From Pseudoxanthomonas sp. GM95 (GTDB lineage: Bacteria; Pseudomonadota; Gammaproteobacteria; Xanthomonadales; Xanthomonadaceae): a stretch of DNA of 64,000 bases. Numbering within the stretch: position 1 is the first letter of the stretch; every line of letters begins with the position of its first letter. The stretch covers positions 359,412 through 423,411 of the forward strand of contig NZ_FOAX01000004.1 in the NCBI RefSeq assembly GCF_900109775.1, written 5' to 3'. Below, in pieces: positions 55,373 through 63,956 of the stretch. Below the pieces are notes generated by a model. The model saw only the letters and a list, made by a program, of their open reading frames with translations, searched no databases and was not told where the DNA came from. A program made the translations under genes and the position numbers.

Positions 55373-56169
55373 GCGCCGTGCTCGCGCGCCGGCAGACCGC
55401 GCTGCAGGCCTGGTTGCGCAGCGGCGATGCAGCGGTCCGCACGCACGTGGCCACGCCGCCCCAGGTGCAGGCCGATGCCGCCACGCGCCTGCGCATCTAT
55501 GCCGATGGGTATCGGCTGCGATTGATCGAGGTGCTGGCCGATGATTTCCCGGTGCTGGCGCAGCGACTCGGTGCGGAACGTTTCCATGCGCTGGCAGGCG
55601 ATTACCTGGAGGACCATCCGTCCACGCAGCCATCGGTGCGCCATCTGGGGCACGCGTTCGCCGATTGGCTATCGCAGCAGCACGGCAGCGAGGTCGAGGT
55701 GTGGGAGCTTGCGCGGTTCGAATGGGCCCAGGGCGAGGTCTTCGACGCCGCCGATGCGCAGGCCATCGCCCTGGCCGAGGTCGCCGCACTGCCAGTCGAG
55801 GCATGGCCGACGCTGCAGCTGTCCTTCCAGCCTGCACTGCGCGCCCTACATCTGCACACCGCGGTGCCAGCCCTGGTGATGGCCCACGCGGCAGATGCGC
55901 CCTTGCCCGATCGCCTCGCTCCCGATCCCGCCCACTGGCTGCTGTGGCGGCAGGATTTCGACGTGCACTGGCGCCGCCTGCCCGAGGACGAAGCCCACGC
56001 ACTCCAGCACATGCGAGACGGCGGCCACTTCGAAGCGCTCTGCGCGCAGCTTGAAGCCGCACACGGCCCCGACGCGCCGCTGCGCGCGGTCGGCCTGTTC
56101 AAGCGCTGGATCCACGACGGCCTGGTGACGGCGCTGCAGGCCGCACCGCCAACCACTTCCGAACACTGA
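55369..56169 (+). CDS. bufC: BufC, DUF2063 partner protein of the MNIO
   Basis: 266 residues. The N-terminal DUF2063 domain (about 5-95: 'RLRIYADGYRLRLIEVLADDFPVLAQRLG', core YADGYRLRLIEVL) is the RiPP-recognition-like partner found beside DUF692 enzymes. The C-terminal part (about 130-250) has a second mixed domain with 'LLWRQDFDVHWRRL'. It should present the precursor to BufB. Start ATG at 55369 overlaps the bufB stop (ATGA). Confidence 0.9.
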   Translation: MSAVLARRQTALQAWLRSGDAAVRTHVATPPQVQADAATRLRIYADGYRLRLIEVLADDFPVLAQRLGAERFHALAGDYLEDHPSTQPSVRHLGHAFADWLSQQHGSEVEVWELARFEWAQGEVFDAADAQAIALAEVAALPVEAWPTLQLSFQPALRALHLHTAVPALVMAHAADAPLPDRLAPDPAHWLLWRQDFDVHWRRLPEDEAHALQHMRDGGHFEALCAQLEAAHGPDAPLRAVGLFKRWIHDGLVTALQAAPPTTSEH

Positions 56170-56194
56170 CGCTGCACCCGACAGGAGCTCTCCC

Positions 56195-56680
56195 ATGCAA
56201 CCCACATCCGTGCGTCTGCACGCCTCTGCGCTGTCTTTCCTGGCCCGCATCGACTGGCTGGGCCCGCTGCTGGTGCGGCTGGTGTTCGGCTATTTCTGGG
56301 CCGAAACCGGCTGGGCCAAGCTGCATAACCTGGACTTCTTCACTGCACGCTTCGTCGAGTGGGGCATTCCCCTCCCCGCCTTCAGCGCCGCGCTATGCGC
56401 CGGCACCGAGTTCATCGGGGGCGTGCTGATCCTGATCGGCCTGGCCACGCGCCTGACCATGATCCCGATGCTCATCAACATGCTGGTCGCGCTGATCGTC
56501 GTCGTGCTGCCAGGCATCTCCACGCTGGACGAATTCGTCGAGCTGGACGAAGTGCTGTACGTGACGCTGTTCGTCTGGCTGTTGATCGCCGGCCCGGGCC
56601 GGGCGAGTGTCGATCATCTGATCGCGCGCGCCTGGCGCGGCGGCACGCCACTGCCCGGCACGGCGCTGCCGACGCGCTGA
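56195..56680 (+). CDS. DoxX-family membrane protein of the bufferin operon
   Basis: 161 residues with four helices (about 25-48, 65-88, 90-110, 120-140). DoxX features are 'LVFGYFWAETGWAKL' near the N-terminus and 'GTEFIGGVLILIGLATRL'. DoxX-like proteins are common companions of DUF692/DUF2063 genes; a redox or quinone-related role is suspected but not shown. It starts 25 nt after bufC, with AGGAG about 9 nt upstream of the ATG, and closes the operon. Confidence 0.88.
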   Translation: MQPTSVRLHASALSFLARIDWLGPLLVRLVFGYFWAETGWAKLHNLDFFTARFVEWGIPLPAFSAALCAGTEFIGGVLILIGLATRLTMIPMLINMLVALIVVVLPGISTLDEFVELDEVLYVTLFVWLLIAGPGRASVDHLIARAWRGGTPLPGTALPTR

Positions 56681-56690
56681 AGCCTGCAAA

Positions 56691-56720
56691 CGACAAAGCC
56701 GCATCGCTGCGGCTTTGTCG
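56691..56720. terminator. Hairpin between doxX and the convergent AIM24 gene
   Basis: CGACAAAGCCGCA and TGCGGCTTTGTCG form a perfect 13-bp stem with a TCGC loop, ten nt past the doxX stop and 23 nt past the end of the convergent gene. The A/T-rich stem halves allow use in both directions. Confidence 0.65.
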
Positions 56721-56742
56721 TGGAATCGGCTGCGAGGCCGGG

Positions 56743-57750
56743 TCAGAAATTGTTGTCGCCATCCAGGATCCGGCCCAGCCCGCCCAGCACCGAGCCTTCG
56801 CCGCGCGAACCGCCGTTCTGCGGCGCGGCCTGCAGCATGCGCCCGGCCATGCGCGAGAACGGCAGCGACTGCAGCCACACCTTGCCCGGGCCGGTCAGCG
56901 TCGCCAGGAACACGCCTTCGCCACCGAAGAACATGCTCTTGATGCCGGCGACGCGGCGGATGTCCATGTCCACGCCACCGTGATAGGCCACGACGCAGCC
57001 GGTATCGACATCGATGCGTTCGCCCGCGGCCAGCTCGCGCTCGACCACGGTGCCGCCGGCATGCACGAACACCCAGCCGTCGCCTTCCAGCTTCTGCATG
57101 ATGAAGCCCTCGCCGCCGAACAGGCCGGTCAGGATCTTGCGCTGGAAGGCGATGCCGAGCTGCACGCCGCGCGCGCCCGCCAGGAAGCTGTCCTTCTGGC
57201 AGATCAGGCGGCCGCCGTGTTCGGACAGTTTCAGCGCGATCACTGTGCCTGGATACGGCGCGGCAAACGCCACCTTGGCCTTGCCGCTGCCGGTGTGCGT
57301 GTAGACGGTGGTGAACAGGCTTTCGCCGGTGACCACGCGCTTGCCGGCCGAGAGCAGCTTGTCCATGAAGCCGCCGCCGGCGCCACTGGTGCGGCCGTCG
57401 CCGAACACCGTGTCCATCTGCACGCTCGAGTCCTTGAACATCAGCGCGCCCGCCTCGGCCACCGCGCTTTCGCCCGGATCCAGCTCCACTTCGACGAACT
57501 GCATGTCGTGGCCGACGATGCGGAAATCGATGTCGTCCGCGCGCATGCCTGCACCCGGCGGTGGCGGCATGTAGGACGGCGCAGCGCTGCCCCCAAGCTC
57601 GGCGATGGAGGCCGCTGGCTGCCAACCGGCCTGGCCTTCGCGCCAGGCCAACGCGCCAGCGTTACGGCGCGCAAAGTCCTGCGCGGCGGTCGTGTCGAAC
57701 GGGCCCGAGCGGGTCTGCTCGGTGCCGGTGAGGAAATACCACTGGCTCAT
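56743..57750 (-). CDS. AIM24/TIGR00266-family protein with N-terminal GYF_2 domain
   Basis: 335 residues. Residues 1-50 resemble a GYF_2 domain ('WYFLTGTEQTRSGPF'), joined by a Pro-rich linker to the AIM24 (DUF124) beta-sandwich (about 75-290) with 'MQFVEVELDPGESAVAEAGALMFKD', 'GGEGFIMQKLEGDGWVFVHAGG' and 'GGVDMDIRRV'. Function is unknown; the yeast relative is a mitochondrial inner-membrane protein. The C-terminus is Gly-rich. Monocistronic and convergent with doxX. Confidence 0.88.
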   Translation of the reverse strand: MSQWYFLTGTEQTRSGPFDTTAAQDFARRNAGALAWREGQAGWQPAASIAELGGSAAPSYMPPPPGAGMRADDIDFRIVGHDMQFVEVELDPGESAVAEAGALMFKDSSVQMDTVFGDGRTSGAGGGFMDKLLSAGKRVVTGESLFTTVYTHTGSGKAKVAFAAPYPGTVIALKLSEHGGRLICQKDSFLAGARGVQLGIAFQRKILTGLFGGEGFIMQKLEGDGWVFVHAGGTVVERELAAGERIDVDTGCVVAYHGGVDMDIRRVAGIKSMFFGGEGVFLATLTGPGKVWLQSLPFSRMAGRMLQAAPQNGGSRGEGSVLGGLGRILDGDNNF

Positions 57751-57874
57751 GGCGGCAACACCTGTGTGGAGAAGTGAGCCGAGTCTAGCCCGCGACCGTG
57801 ACCACCACGCCCGTGCCCAAGGTCATGCCGCTGCGCGGCCAGCGCACCTGGGTACAGCGATGCGAAACCCCGCA

Positions 57875-57905
57875 ACGCAAACGGCCGCCCGAAGGCGGCC
57901 GCTGC
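57875..57905 (-). terminator. Probable terminator of the TonB-dependent receptor gene
   Basis: CGGCCGCC-CGAA-GGCGGCCG (57882-57901) is a perfect 8-bp stem with extra pairing outside. On the minus strand it is followed by TTTGCGTTG. It begins about 28 nt after the receptor's stop. Confidence 0.5.
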
Positions 57906-57928
57906 GTGCAACACGTACTGCTTTGAGC

Positions 57929-60151
57929 TTAGAAGCCGGCGCGGAACGAGGCGCCGATGATGCGCGGATCGTTGATGAAGCCGGTGAGGTTGTCGAAGTC
58001 GATCGCACCGGTGGCGCGGATCTGGTTGGTGCAGTTACGGCAGAACACCGAGGCCTCGTACTTGCCGGCGTTCCAGCTGTAGCCCAACTTCAGGCCGCCT
58101 TCGAAGAGCGGCTGGCCGACGAACTCCTTGGACTCGTACAGGAAGAAGTTCACTTCGCTGCGATACGACCAGTCGGTGTAGACGAACAGCTCGCCGTCGT
58201 CGCCCATCGGGATCCCGTAGCGCAGGTTGACGTTGCCGATCCACTTGGCGGCCTGCGGCAGCGGATTGCCGTTGATGTTGGCAAAGCCGTTGGCGTCGAC
58301 CGGATCGGTCACCGTGCACACCCACGCCGAGCAGGTCGAGGTGGACAGGCCCGGGTCCTTGATCTCGGTGTGGTTGTAGCTGCCGTTGAGGCCGAAGCGC
58401 AGGTTCTCGGTCAGCAGCACGTCGAAGTCCAGCTCGGCGCCGTAGGCCTCGCTCTTCTTGGCGTTGATCAGCTGCACCGAATTGGACACGCCGCCCACCG
58501 CGGTGAGCTGCTGGTCCTTGATGTCCATGCTGTAGACGTCGAAGGCCAGGCGGCCACGGCGGTCCCACAGGTCGGACTTGATGCCCAGCTCGAACGAATC
58601 CACGGTCTCCGGACGGGCCACGGTCACCGGCACGCCGGTCGACGGCGGGCCGAAGCTGGCGCCGCGGTAGCCGCGGGCCGCACGCGCGTACAGGTTGACC
58701 GTATCGCTGACGGCGTAGGTTGCCGCGATGTCGCCGGTCACCTTGGAGCCGCTGGTTTCACCACCGATCGGCGGGGTCGTGGTGCGATCCCAGTCGATGA
58801 TGTCGAAGGTCTTGCGGTCATGCGTGTAGCGGATACCGGCGCGCAGGTTCAGCGCATCGGTGGCCTGGTAGTTGAGCGAGGCGAAGGCCGCCCACGAGGT
58901 GGTCTTCTGCTTGGTCAGGTCGTAGCCGGTCAGGCCACCACCACCGATGGTGTCGTAGTCGTACGACTCGCCTTCGATGTTGTCGTAGAAGTAGTACAGG
59001 CCACCCTGCCAGTTGAGCGGGCCTGCGTAGTTGGACTCGGCACGCAGCTCCTGGGTGAACTGGTCCAGGCCCTTGATGCCGCCGGCGGTTTCCACCGAGA
59101 ACGGGATGAAGCCCGGGCCGTAGGGCTGGGTCGGGTCGACGAACGCGCCGGCGCCGTAGCCGCCGTCGATGTCGCCGCGGCTGTAGTACTTGGAGATGCC
59201 TTCGTAGCCGGTGATCGAGTGGAAGGTGATGTCGCCGGAGCTGAAGGTCAGGTTGGCGCTGCCGCCGTAGGTGGTCAGCTCCTGCGCGTTGTGGCCGTCG
59301 ATGTAGGCCTTGTCTTCATCGAAGCCGTCGATCAGCTGGTTGCTGCCGGTGTTGAAGATGTTGGCGCGGAACAGGCGCGCGGTGCCGTTGAGCTTGCGTG
59401 CGTGCGCGTTGAACAGCGCGCTGAAGTCATCGCCCGGCTGGAACAGCAGCTGCAGGCGCAGCGCCGAGTCGTCATAGCCTTCCAGTTTCTGGCCGGTGAC
59501 CTGGCTGGTCACCCAGTCGTCGCGGTGCTGCTGCAGCAGCGAGATGCGCGCGGCCCAGTCGGTGCCCATCGGCAGGTTGAGCGCGCCTTCGACCGAGCTG
59601 GTGGCGTGGGTGCCGTAGGAGACGCTGGCGTAGCCGTTGGTTTCGCCCAGGACAGGCTTGGCCGAGTTGAACTTGACCACGCCGCCGGGCGTGTTCCGGC
59701 CGAACTGGGTGCCCTGCGGGCCGCGCAGCACTTCGACGCTGGCCAGGTCGAACATCGGGAAGCCCTTGATGAAGGCGTTCTCGTAGACCACGTCGTCATA
59801 CACCAGGGACACCGGCTGCGAGGCGTAGGTGGTGAAGTCGGTGTTGCCGTAGCCGCGGATGTAGAAGCGCGGGAACACGCGGCCGTTGGACGATTCCACG
59901 TTCAGGCTGGGGGTCTTGCCGGCCAGCACGCGCACGTCCGAAGCGCTGGTGGAGATCGCGTCCAGGAATTCGGGGCGCAGCACCGTGGCCGAGACCGGCA
60001 CGTCCTTGGCGTCCTCGGCACGGCGATCGGCGGTGACCTGGACCGAATCCAGCTGGGCCACCGAGGCCTGCTGGGCAAAGGCGCCGGTGACGACGACGGC
60101 ATTGATGGCGATGGCGAGCGCGGTGGTGCGCAACGACCGGGTGGCGGACAT
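57929..60151 (-). CDS. TonB-dependent receptor
   Basis: 740 residues. Signal peptide about 1-26, TonB-box region 'LDSVQVTADRRAEDAKDVPVS', plug domain with 'FYIRGYGNTDF' and 'VEVLRGPQGTQFGRNTPGGVVKF', and a barrel ending 'IIGASFRAGF'. An unusual 'VFCRNCTNQ' near the C-terminus and 'STCSAWVC' in a loop hold two Cys pairs. The 'RGPQGTxFGRNTxGG' plug is the type found in receptors for plant compounds, carbohydrates and other non-siderophore substrates in Xanthomonadaceae and sphingomonads; the substrate is not predictable. Start ATG at 60151 gives the signal peptide. Confidence 0.92.
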   Translation of the reverse strand: MSATRSLRTTALAIAINAVVVTGAFAQQASVAQLDSVQVTADRRAEDAKDVPVSATVLRPEFLDAISTSASDVRVLAGKTPSLNVESSNGRVFPRFYIRGYGNTDFTTYASQPVSLVYDDVVYENAFIKGFPMFDLASVEVLRGPQGTQFGRNTPGGVVKFNSAKPVLGETNGYASVSYGTHATSSVEGALNLPMGTDWAARISLLQQHRDDWVTSQVTGQKLEGYDDSALRLQLLFQPGDDFSALFNAHARKLNGTARLFRANIFNTGSNQLIDGFDEDKAYIDGHNAQELTTYGGSANLTFSSGDITFHSITGYEGISKYYSRGDIDGGYGAGAFVDPTQPYGPGFIPFSVETAGGIKGLDQFTQELRAESNYAGPLNWQGGLYYFYDNIEGESYDYDTIGGGGLTGYDLTKQKTTSWAAFASLNYQATDALNLRAGIRYTHDRKTFDIIDWDRTTTPPIGGETSGSKVTGDIAATYAVSDTVNLYARAARGYRGASFGPPSTGVPVTVARPETVDSFELGIKSDLWDRRGRLAFDVYSMDIKDQQLTAVGGVSNSVQLINAKKSEAYGAELDFDVLLTENLRFGLNGSYNHTEIKDPGLSTSTCSAWVCTVTDPVDANGFANINGNPLPQAAKWIGNVNLRYGIPMGDDGELFVYTDWSYRSEVNFFLYESKEFVGQPLFEGGLKLGYSWNAGKYEASVFCRNCTNQIRATGAIDFDNLTGFINDPRIIGASFRAGF

Positions 60152-60216
60152 GGGAGGACTCCGGGGGGACTGAGATGGGGGTTCGCGCATGCTGGCGTGC
60201 AGCACAATTAACGCAA

Positions 60217-60245
60217 AATACACACTCTTGCCCGCCGATTGTCAA
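60217..60245 (-). promoter_or_regulatory. Sigma70-like promoter of the TonB-dependent receptor gene
   Basis: On the minus strand a perfect TTGACA (60240-60245) is followed after 17 nt by TGTATT (60217-60222), about 65 nt before the receptor's ATG. Confidence 0.5.
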
Positions 60246-60307
60246 ATCCGGCATCCACCGACATCGCGTATCGCCCGCGCGGCCAACGCCCGCCGGCCTC
60301 CACGCCT

Positions 60308-60934
60308 TTAGACGATCACGATCCCGGCGTCCTGCAGTGCCGCGCGGGTCGGCGCATCGCCCTCGGGCGTGACTGGCCGAGTGAGGTCCCAAAGGAACGA
60401 CACGCGAAAGCCCTCTTCGCGCGCGTCCTGCGCGGTCCACAGCACGCAGACATCGCGCGCCAACCCGCAAACGTGCACCTCGGCGATGCCGCGCCCACGC
60501 AGCCAGCCAGCCAGGCCGGTGCTGGGCCGCGCGCCGTCGGGGCCGTGGTTCTCGCGGAAGGCGCTGTAGGAATCCACCTGCGCGTGGCTGCCCTTGCGCA
60601 GGATCAGGTCGGCCGGCGCCCAGTCCACGCGCGGGTCGAGTTCGGCGCCCGGCGTGCCCTGCACGCAGTGATCGGGCCACAGCATCTGCGGCTGGCCGTG
60701 CAGGTCGATCACTTCGAACGGCGCGTGGCCGGTGTGCTGCGCGGCGAAGGACGCATGCGTGGCTGGATGCCAGTCCTGGGTGGCCACCACCGTGCCGTAA
60801 TGGCGCGCGGCCAGTAGCTGGGCGATGCCCGGCACGATCGCATCGCCTTCGAAACAGGCCAGCGCACCGCCGGGCATGAAGTCCGGCTGCAGGTCGATGA
60901 CGATCAGCGCGGTATCGGCGGAAGCAACAGTCAT
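60308..60934 (-). CDS. pncA: Nicotinamidase
   Basis: 208 residues. Isochorismatase fold with catalytic Asp in 'IVIDLQPDFMPGG', Lys in 'ILRKGSHAQVDSYSAF', and Cys in 'VCGLARDVCVLWTA'; metal ligands are Asp and His in 'ATQDWHPATHASF'. It turns nicotinamide into nicotinate for NAD recycling and could process the nicotinamide made by CobB. Start ATG at 60934 (MTVASADT); the ATG at 60976 adds residues not seen in the family. Confidence 0.93.
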   Translation of the reverse strand: MTVASADTALIVIDLQPDFMPGGALACFEGDAIVPGIAQLLAARHYGTVVATQDWHPATHASFAAQHTGHAPFEVIDLHGQPQMLWPDHCVQGTPGAELDPRVDWAPADLILRKGSHAQVDSYSAFRENHGPDGARPSTGLAGWLRGRGIAEVHVCGLARDVCVLWTAQDAREEGFRVSFLWDLTRPVTPEGDAPTRAALQDAGIVIV

Positions 60935-61084
60935 GGGCAACTCTCTACGAATGAGCAGGGAGCCTAGCGACTGCATTCCGCTGCCTCAAGCGATGCTTTG
61001 CGCGTACAGCGATGCGGGCGCGTCTTCGTAAGCTGCCTGCGTCTTCATCACTGCACGAAAACAGGGGCGCGCAACGCCCAAAAC

Positions 61085-61111
61085 AAAAGGCCCCGCGCGA
61101 GCGGGGCCTTC
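61085..61111 (-). terminator. Rho-independent terminator of the aldolase gene
   Basis: AAGGCCCCGC and GCGGGGCCTT form a 10-bp stem with a GCGA loop (61088-61111). On the minus strand it is followed by TTTTGTTTTG and begins 22 nt after the aldolase stop. Confidence 0.85.
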
Positions 61112-61132
61112 TTCATGCGACTGCTGAAACGA

Positions 61133-62026
61133 TCAGGCGATCGACGCACGGTAGATCGACTCGATCGTGGCATCGAGCGTCTCGTTGAACTGCGCATCGC
61201 TCTGCTGCGCGCTCAGCCCTTCGGTCAACGCGCGGCTGAAGCTGGCGATGATGCCGGGGTTCTTGGCCAGCTTGGCATTGGCGTCCTCGCGGCTGTAGCC
61301 GCCGGACAGCGCCACCACCTTGAGCACGCTCGGGTGGTCGACCAGTTCCTTGAAGAACCCATCGACGCTCGGCAGCGTGAGCTTGAGGATCACCGGCGTG
61401 GCCGCGTCCACCTTGTCCAGGCGCGCAAGCAGGCCGGCCTTCATGGTCGCTTCGATCTCGGCCTTGTCGGCCGAATTGATGTCCACTTCCGGCTCGATGA
61501 TCGGCACCAGGCCGGCGGCCAGCACCTGTTGGCCCAACTCAAACTGCTGGTTCAGCACCGCGGCGATGCCGGCGGCGTTGTTGGCCTTGATGACCGAGCG
61601 CTCCTTGGTACCGAACACGCCCTTGGCCTTGGCCTTGGCCAGCAGCGCATCCAGGCCCGGGATCGGCTTGAGCAGCTGCACGCCATTGGCCTCATCTTCC
61701 AGGCCCTTGTCGATCTTCAGGAACGGCACGACCTGCTTGGTGTTCCACAGGTAATGGGCCGCTTCCTGGCCGACGAAACTGTCATCCAGCGTGCGCTCGA
61801 ACAGGATCGCGCCCAGCACGCGCGCGCCGGTAAAGGCCGGGCTGCTGACGATGCGCTCGCGCATCTGGTGCACCTGAGCAAACATTTCCGCATCGCCCGA
61901 GTACGCCGATTCGTCCACGCCGTAGAGCTTGAGTGCCTTGGGCGTGCTGCCGCCGCTCTGGTCGAGCGCCGCGATGAAACCCTGGCCGGAAGCAATCTTG
62001 TCCCGCTGTTCCTGGTTGATTGACAC
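61133..62026 (-). CDS. fda: Fructose-bisphosphate aldolase, class I
   Basis: 297 residues of the class I (Schiff-base) aldolase type found in bacteria such as Staphylococcus. Visible are 'FIAALDQSGGSTPKAL', 'VPFLKIDKGLEDE', 'IIEPEVDINSADKAE', 'VILKLTLPSVDG' with the Schiff-base Lys, and 'VVALSGGYSREDAN'. It splits fructose-1,6-bisphosphate in glycolysis and runs in reverse for gluconeogenesis. Start: GTG at 62026 (VSINQEQRDKI) with AGGA nine nt upstream; the frame is open to an ATG at 62080 but the extra residues do not fit the family. A strong terminator follows. Confidence 0.93.
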   Translation of the reverse strand: MSINQEQRDKIASGQGFIAALDQSGGSTPKALKLYGVDESAYSGDAEMFAQVHQMRERIVSSPAFTGARVLGAILFERTLDDSFVGQEAAHYLWNTKQVVPFLKIDKGLEDEANGVQLLKPIPGLDALLAKAKAKGVFGTKERSVIKANNAAGIAAVLNQQFELGQQVLAAGLVPIIEPEVDINSADKAEIEATMKAGLLARLDKVDAATPVILKLTLPSVDGFFKELVDHPSVLKVVALSGGYSREDANAKLAKNPGIIASFSRALTEGLSAQQSDAQFNETLDATIESIYRASIA

Positions 62027-62511
62027 GTTCGGCAAGTCCTGTGGTGAATGGGGGAGCCCGAGTGTACGCAACCCCTCCACGCCTCGCAGCCGTGTAAACG
62101 TTACCGGCTCAGATCGGCTTCACCCGCGTGTAGGTTGCGTATCCACGGTGCGGGACAAGCCATGCGCCGGGGCTGGCCGCTTCCAGGTTAAGGATGTCCT
62201 GAAGCAGCGCCAATGCATCCTTCGGCAGGCCTGCGATCGCGCTGGGTCATCGCGCACGCACGAGCACTGCAGCACCCCTTAGCCGAACCGGTCGGGATCT
62301 CCTTCCCCGGCTTCGTCAGCGTCATACAGCGCGAACCGTGGTGCCGTACTCAGACCAGTCTGATGGAAGCAGTCCTTCGAGCTAGTCGCGGAAGTGTTCG
62401 CCCGTGTCGCCGCGCCCGAACTCGTCGTAATCCGATATGAGCGTGCGCCGGCGTGGCGGTTCAACACGCGGATCTGCAACCATGCAGGGATCTGTTGCCC
62501 AGGTGTCTGCG
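62027..62511. other. Gene-free stretch between aldolase and YdcF-like gene
   Basis: About 485 bases with no supported gene, repeat or RNA. It should hold the promoters of both divergent neighbours, but I could not pick out convincing boxes. A 66-codon minus-strand frame (62279-62479) lacks a ribosome site and family resemblance. Confidence 0.5.
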
Positions 62512-63321
62512 ATGTCCTTGCTGTTTCTCGCTCTCGGCGTGCTGCTGACCGCGTTGCTCTATCGCCTGCGCAGCCGCTGGCCCGCGCGCGTGCTGGGGCT
62601 GTGCTGGCTCGTCACGTTCTGGCTGCTGGGCAACGGCGTGCTGACCGGCTGGATCGTCGATTTCACCCAGCGCAGCCCCGCGCCGCGGCCGATCGCCTGG
62701 CAGCCCGGTTCGGTGATCATCGTGCTTGGCATGGGCATGCAGAAGCTGCCGCATGAAGGCGGTATCGAGCCGCAATCCCTCGCCTACAGCCGCATCCTGC
62801 GCGCGGTGCAGCTCTACGACCGCTGCGCCCAGGCCACGACGGGCTGCAGGATCCTGCTCTCCGGCGGCGACCCGGCCGGCCTGGGCAAGACCGAGGCCGA
62901 GCTCTACGGCTCACTGCTGGAAGAAGCCGGCGTTCCCGCCAGCGCCGTGCTCCATGAAACGGCCTCGCGCAACACCTGGGAGAACGCCCGCTATACCGCA
63001 CGCTTGCTCGCCACCAAGCCGCACGGCCCGTTGGTGCTGGTCACGTCCGGCCTGCACATGCGCCGCAGCCTGCTCTACTTCGCCCATTTCGGCCTGCAGC
63101 CCGCGCCCGCGCGCAGCGACTACACCGCGCCGTTCTCCTCCTGGCTGCCCAACAGCTACAACCTGCTGATCGGCGATCTCGCCACGGTCGAATGGCTCGG
63201 GATCGCCCGCTACCACTGGTACAACTGGCTCGGAAAGAACGAACCGCCGGTGAACTCGGAGCCTGCGCCAGATGCCTCTTCGATGCGAGAGCGTCCGGTG
63301 ACATTGCCGACCGCGCGTTGA
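62512..63321 (+). CDS. YdcF/SanA-like DUF218 membrane protein
   Basis: 269 residues. Two N-terminal membrane helices (about 2-20 and 25-50), then a periplasmic DUF218 domain: 'VIIVLGMGMQ', 'LLSGGDPAGLGKTEAELYGSLL' (core SGGDPAGLGKTEA), 'SRNTWENARYTARLL' and 'VLVTSGLHMRRSLLYF'. Members (ElyC, SanA, YdcF) act in envelope integrity and lipid-carrier metabolism. Start ATG at 62512 (MSLLFLALG) begins at the first helix and has AGGT upstream; ATG 62482 is possible. Confidence 0.87.
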   Translation: MSLLFLALGVLLTALLYRLRSRWPARVLGLCWLVTFWLLGNGVLTGWIVDFTQRSPAPRPIAWQPGSVIIVLGMGMQKLPHEGGIEPQSLAYSRILRAVQLYDRCAQATTGCRILLSGGDPAGLGKTEAELYGSLLEEAGVPASAVLHETASRNTWENARYTARLLATKPHGPLVLVTSGLHMRRSLLYFAHFGLQPAPARSDYTAPFSSWLPNSYNLLIGDLATVEWLGIARYHWYNWLGKNEPPVNSEPAPDASSMRERPVTLPTAR

Positions 63322-63911
63322 CTGATTCCTTGCTGATGCGAGCACGTTCAATGCGTGTTGCCGCCTGATCTCGCGTGACTCAGGCATTCCTGTTGCCCCA
63401 GTGAGCATCATCGTTGCCGCAGTCTGAGGAAAGCACGACAGCGTCAGGCCGACGGAGGCCCTAGGCTCGCGCTGTAGAAATGGCTTCAACGCTGTGCTTT
63501 TCTTACGCCTGATACAGGCTTATCCACACTCCGCAACGCCTGCCCAAGAATGCATACGCAACGTCAGCACGCGGCTCGCGAAATCAGCTGCGCGTGAACA
63601 CGGAATAGGCTGTTCTCAAAGGATTCAAGACCAACGCGTAGTCGCGTTGAGCCTTCCAAGGCCATTAATCGATCGAGCGTTCCGTGCCAGCTCGATCGGA
63701 ATTCCGTCGCGAGCGACAGCAGGTGCATTTGATAAACGAAGCTCGCAGAGCGCGAGGTCTTGGAGCGAGAGGCGTCCGGGAAATCTCTGCCGATTGTCTT
63801 CCGGGAAGTCCGCGACGCGGGCATCGATTAAGTCGATTAACTCCACGCTTTTGGCTTTCGTGAGGATCCGCAACACGTTCCCGCTAAGCCTTTCACTTTT
63901 CTTCGGCGCAA
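63322..63911. other. Low-GC stretch without a supported gene before the rRNA operon end
   Basis: About 590 bases. The part from 63490 on is clearly less GC-rich than the rest of the window and codon use does not look like its neighbours. Open frames are short or unsupported; the best, 83 codons on the minus strand (63625-63876, starting GTG), has no ribosome site or recognised family. It may be a decayed gene or acquired DNA at the rRNA operon. Confidence 0.45.
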
Positions 63912-63950
63912 AGAAGAACCCCGCAGATCTTTCGATCTACGGGGTTCTGG
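63912..63950 (-). terminator. Terminator of the rRNA operon
   Basis: GAACCCCG and CGGGGTTC with inner AGATC/GATCT form a long hairpin with a TTTC loop (63916-63947). On the minus strand it is followed by TTCTTTG, directly after the 5S rRNA 3' end. Confidence 0.85.
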
Positions 63951-63956
63951 GGTAAG

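Noticed and set aside
62279..62479. Minus-strand 66-codon frame before the YdcF-like gene
   Set aside because: No ribosome site or family match; its acidic tail looks protein-like but that alone is not enough.
63494..63955. Plus-strand frame of 153 codons running into the rRNA terminator
   Set aside because: It reads through the rRNA operon terminator and to within a few bases of the 5S gene; no start signal or family.
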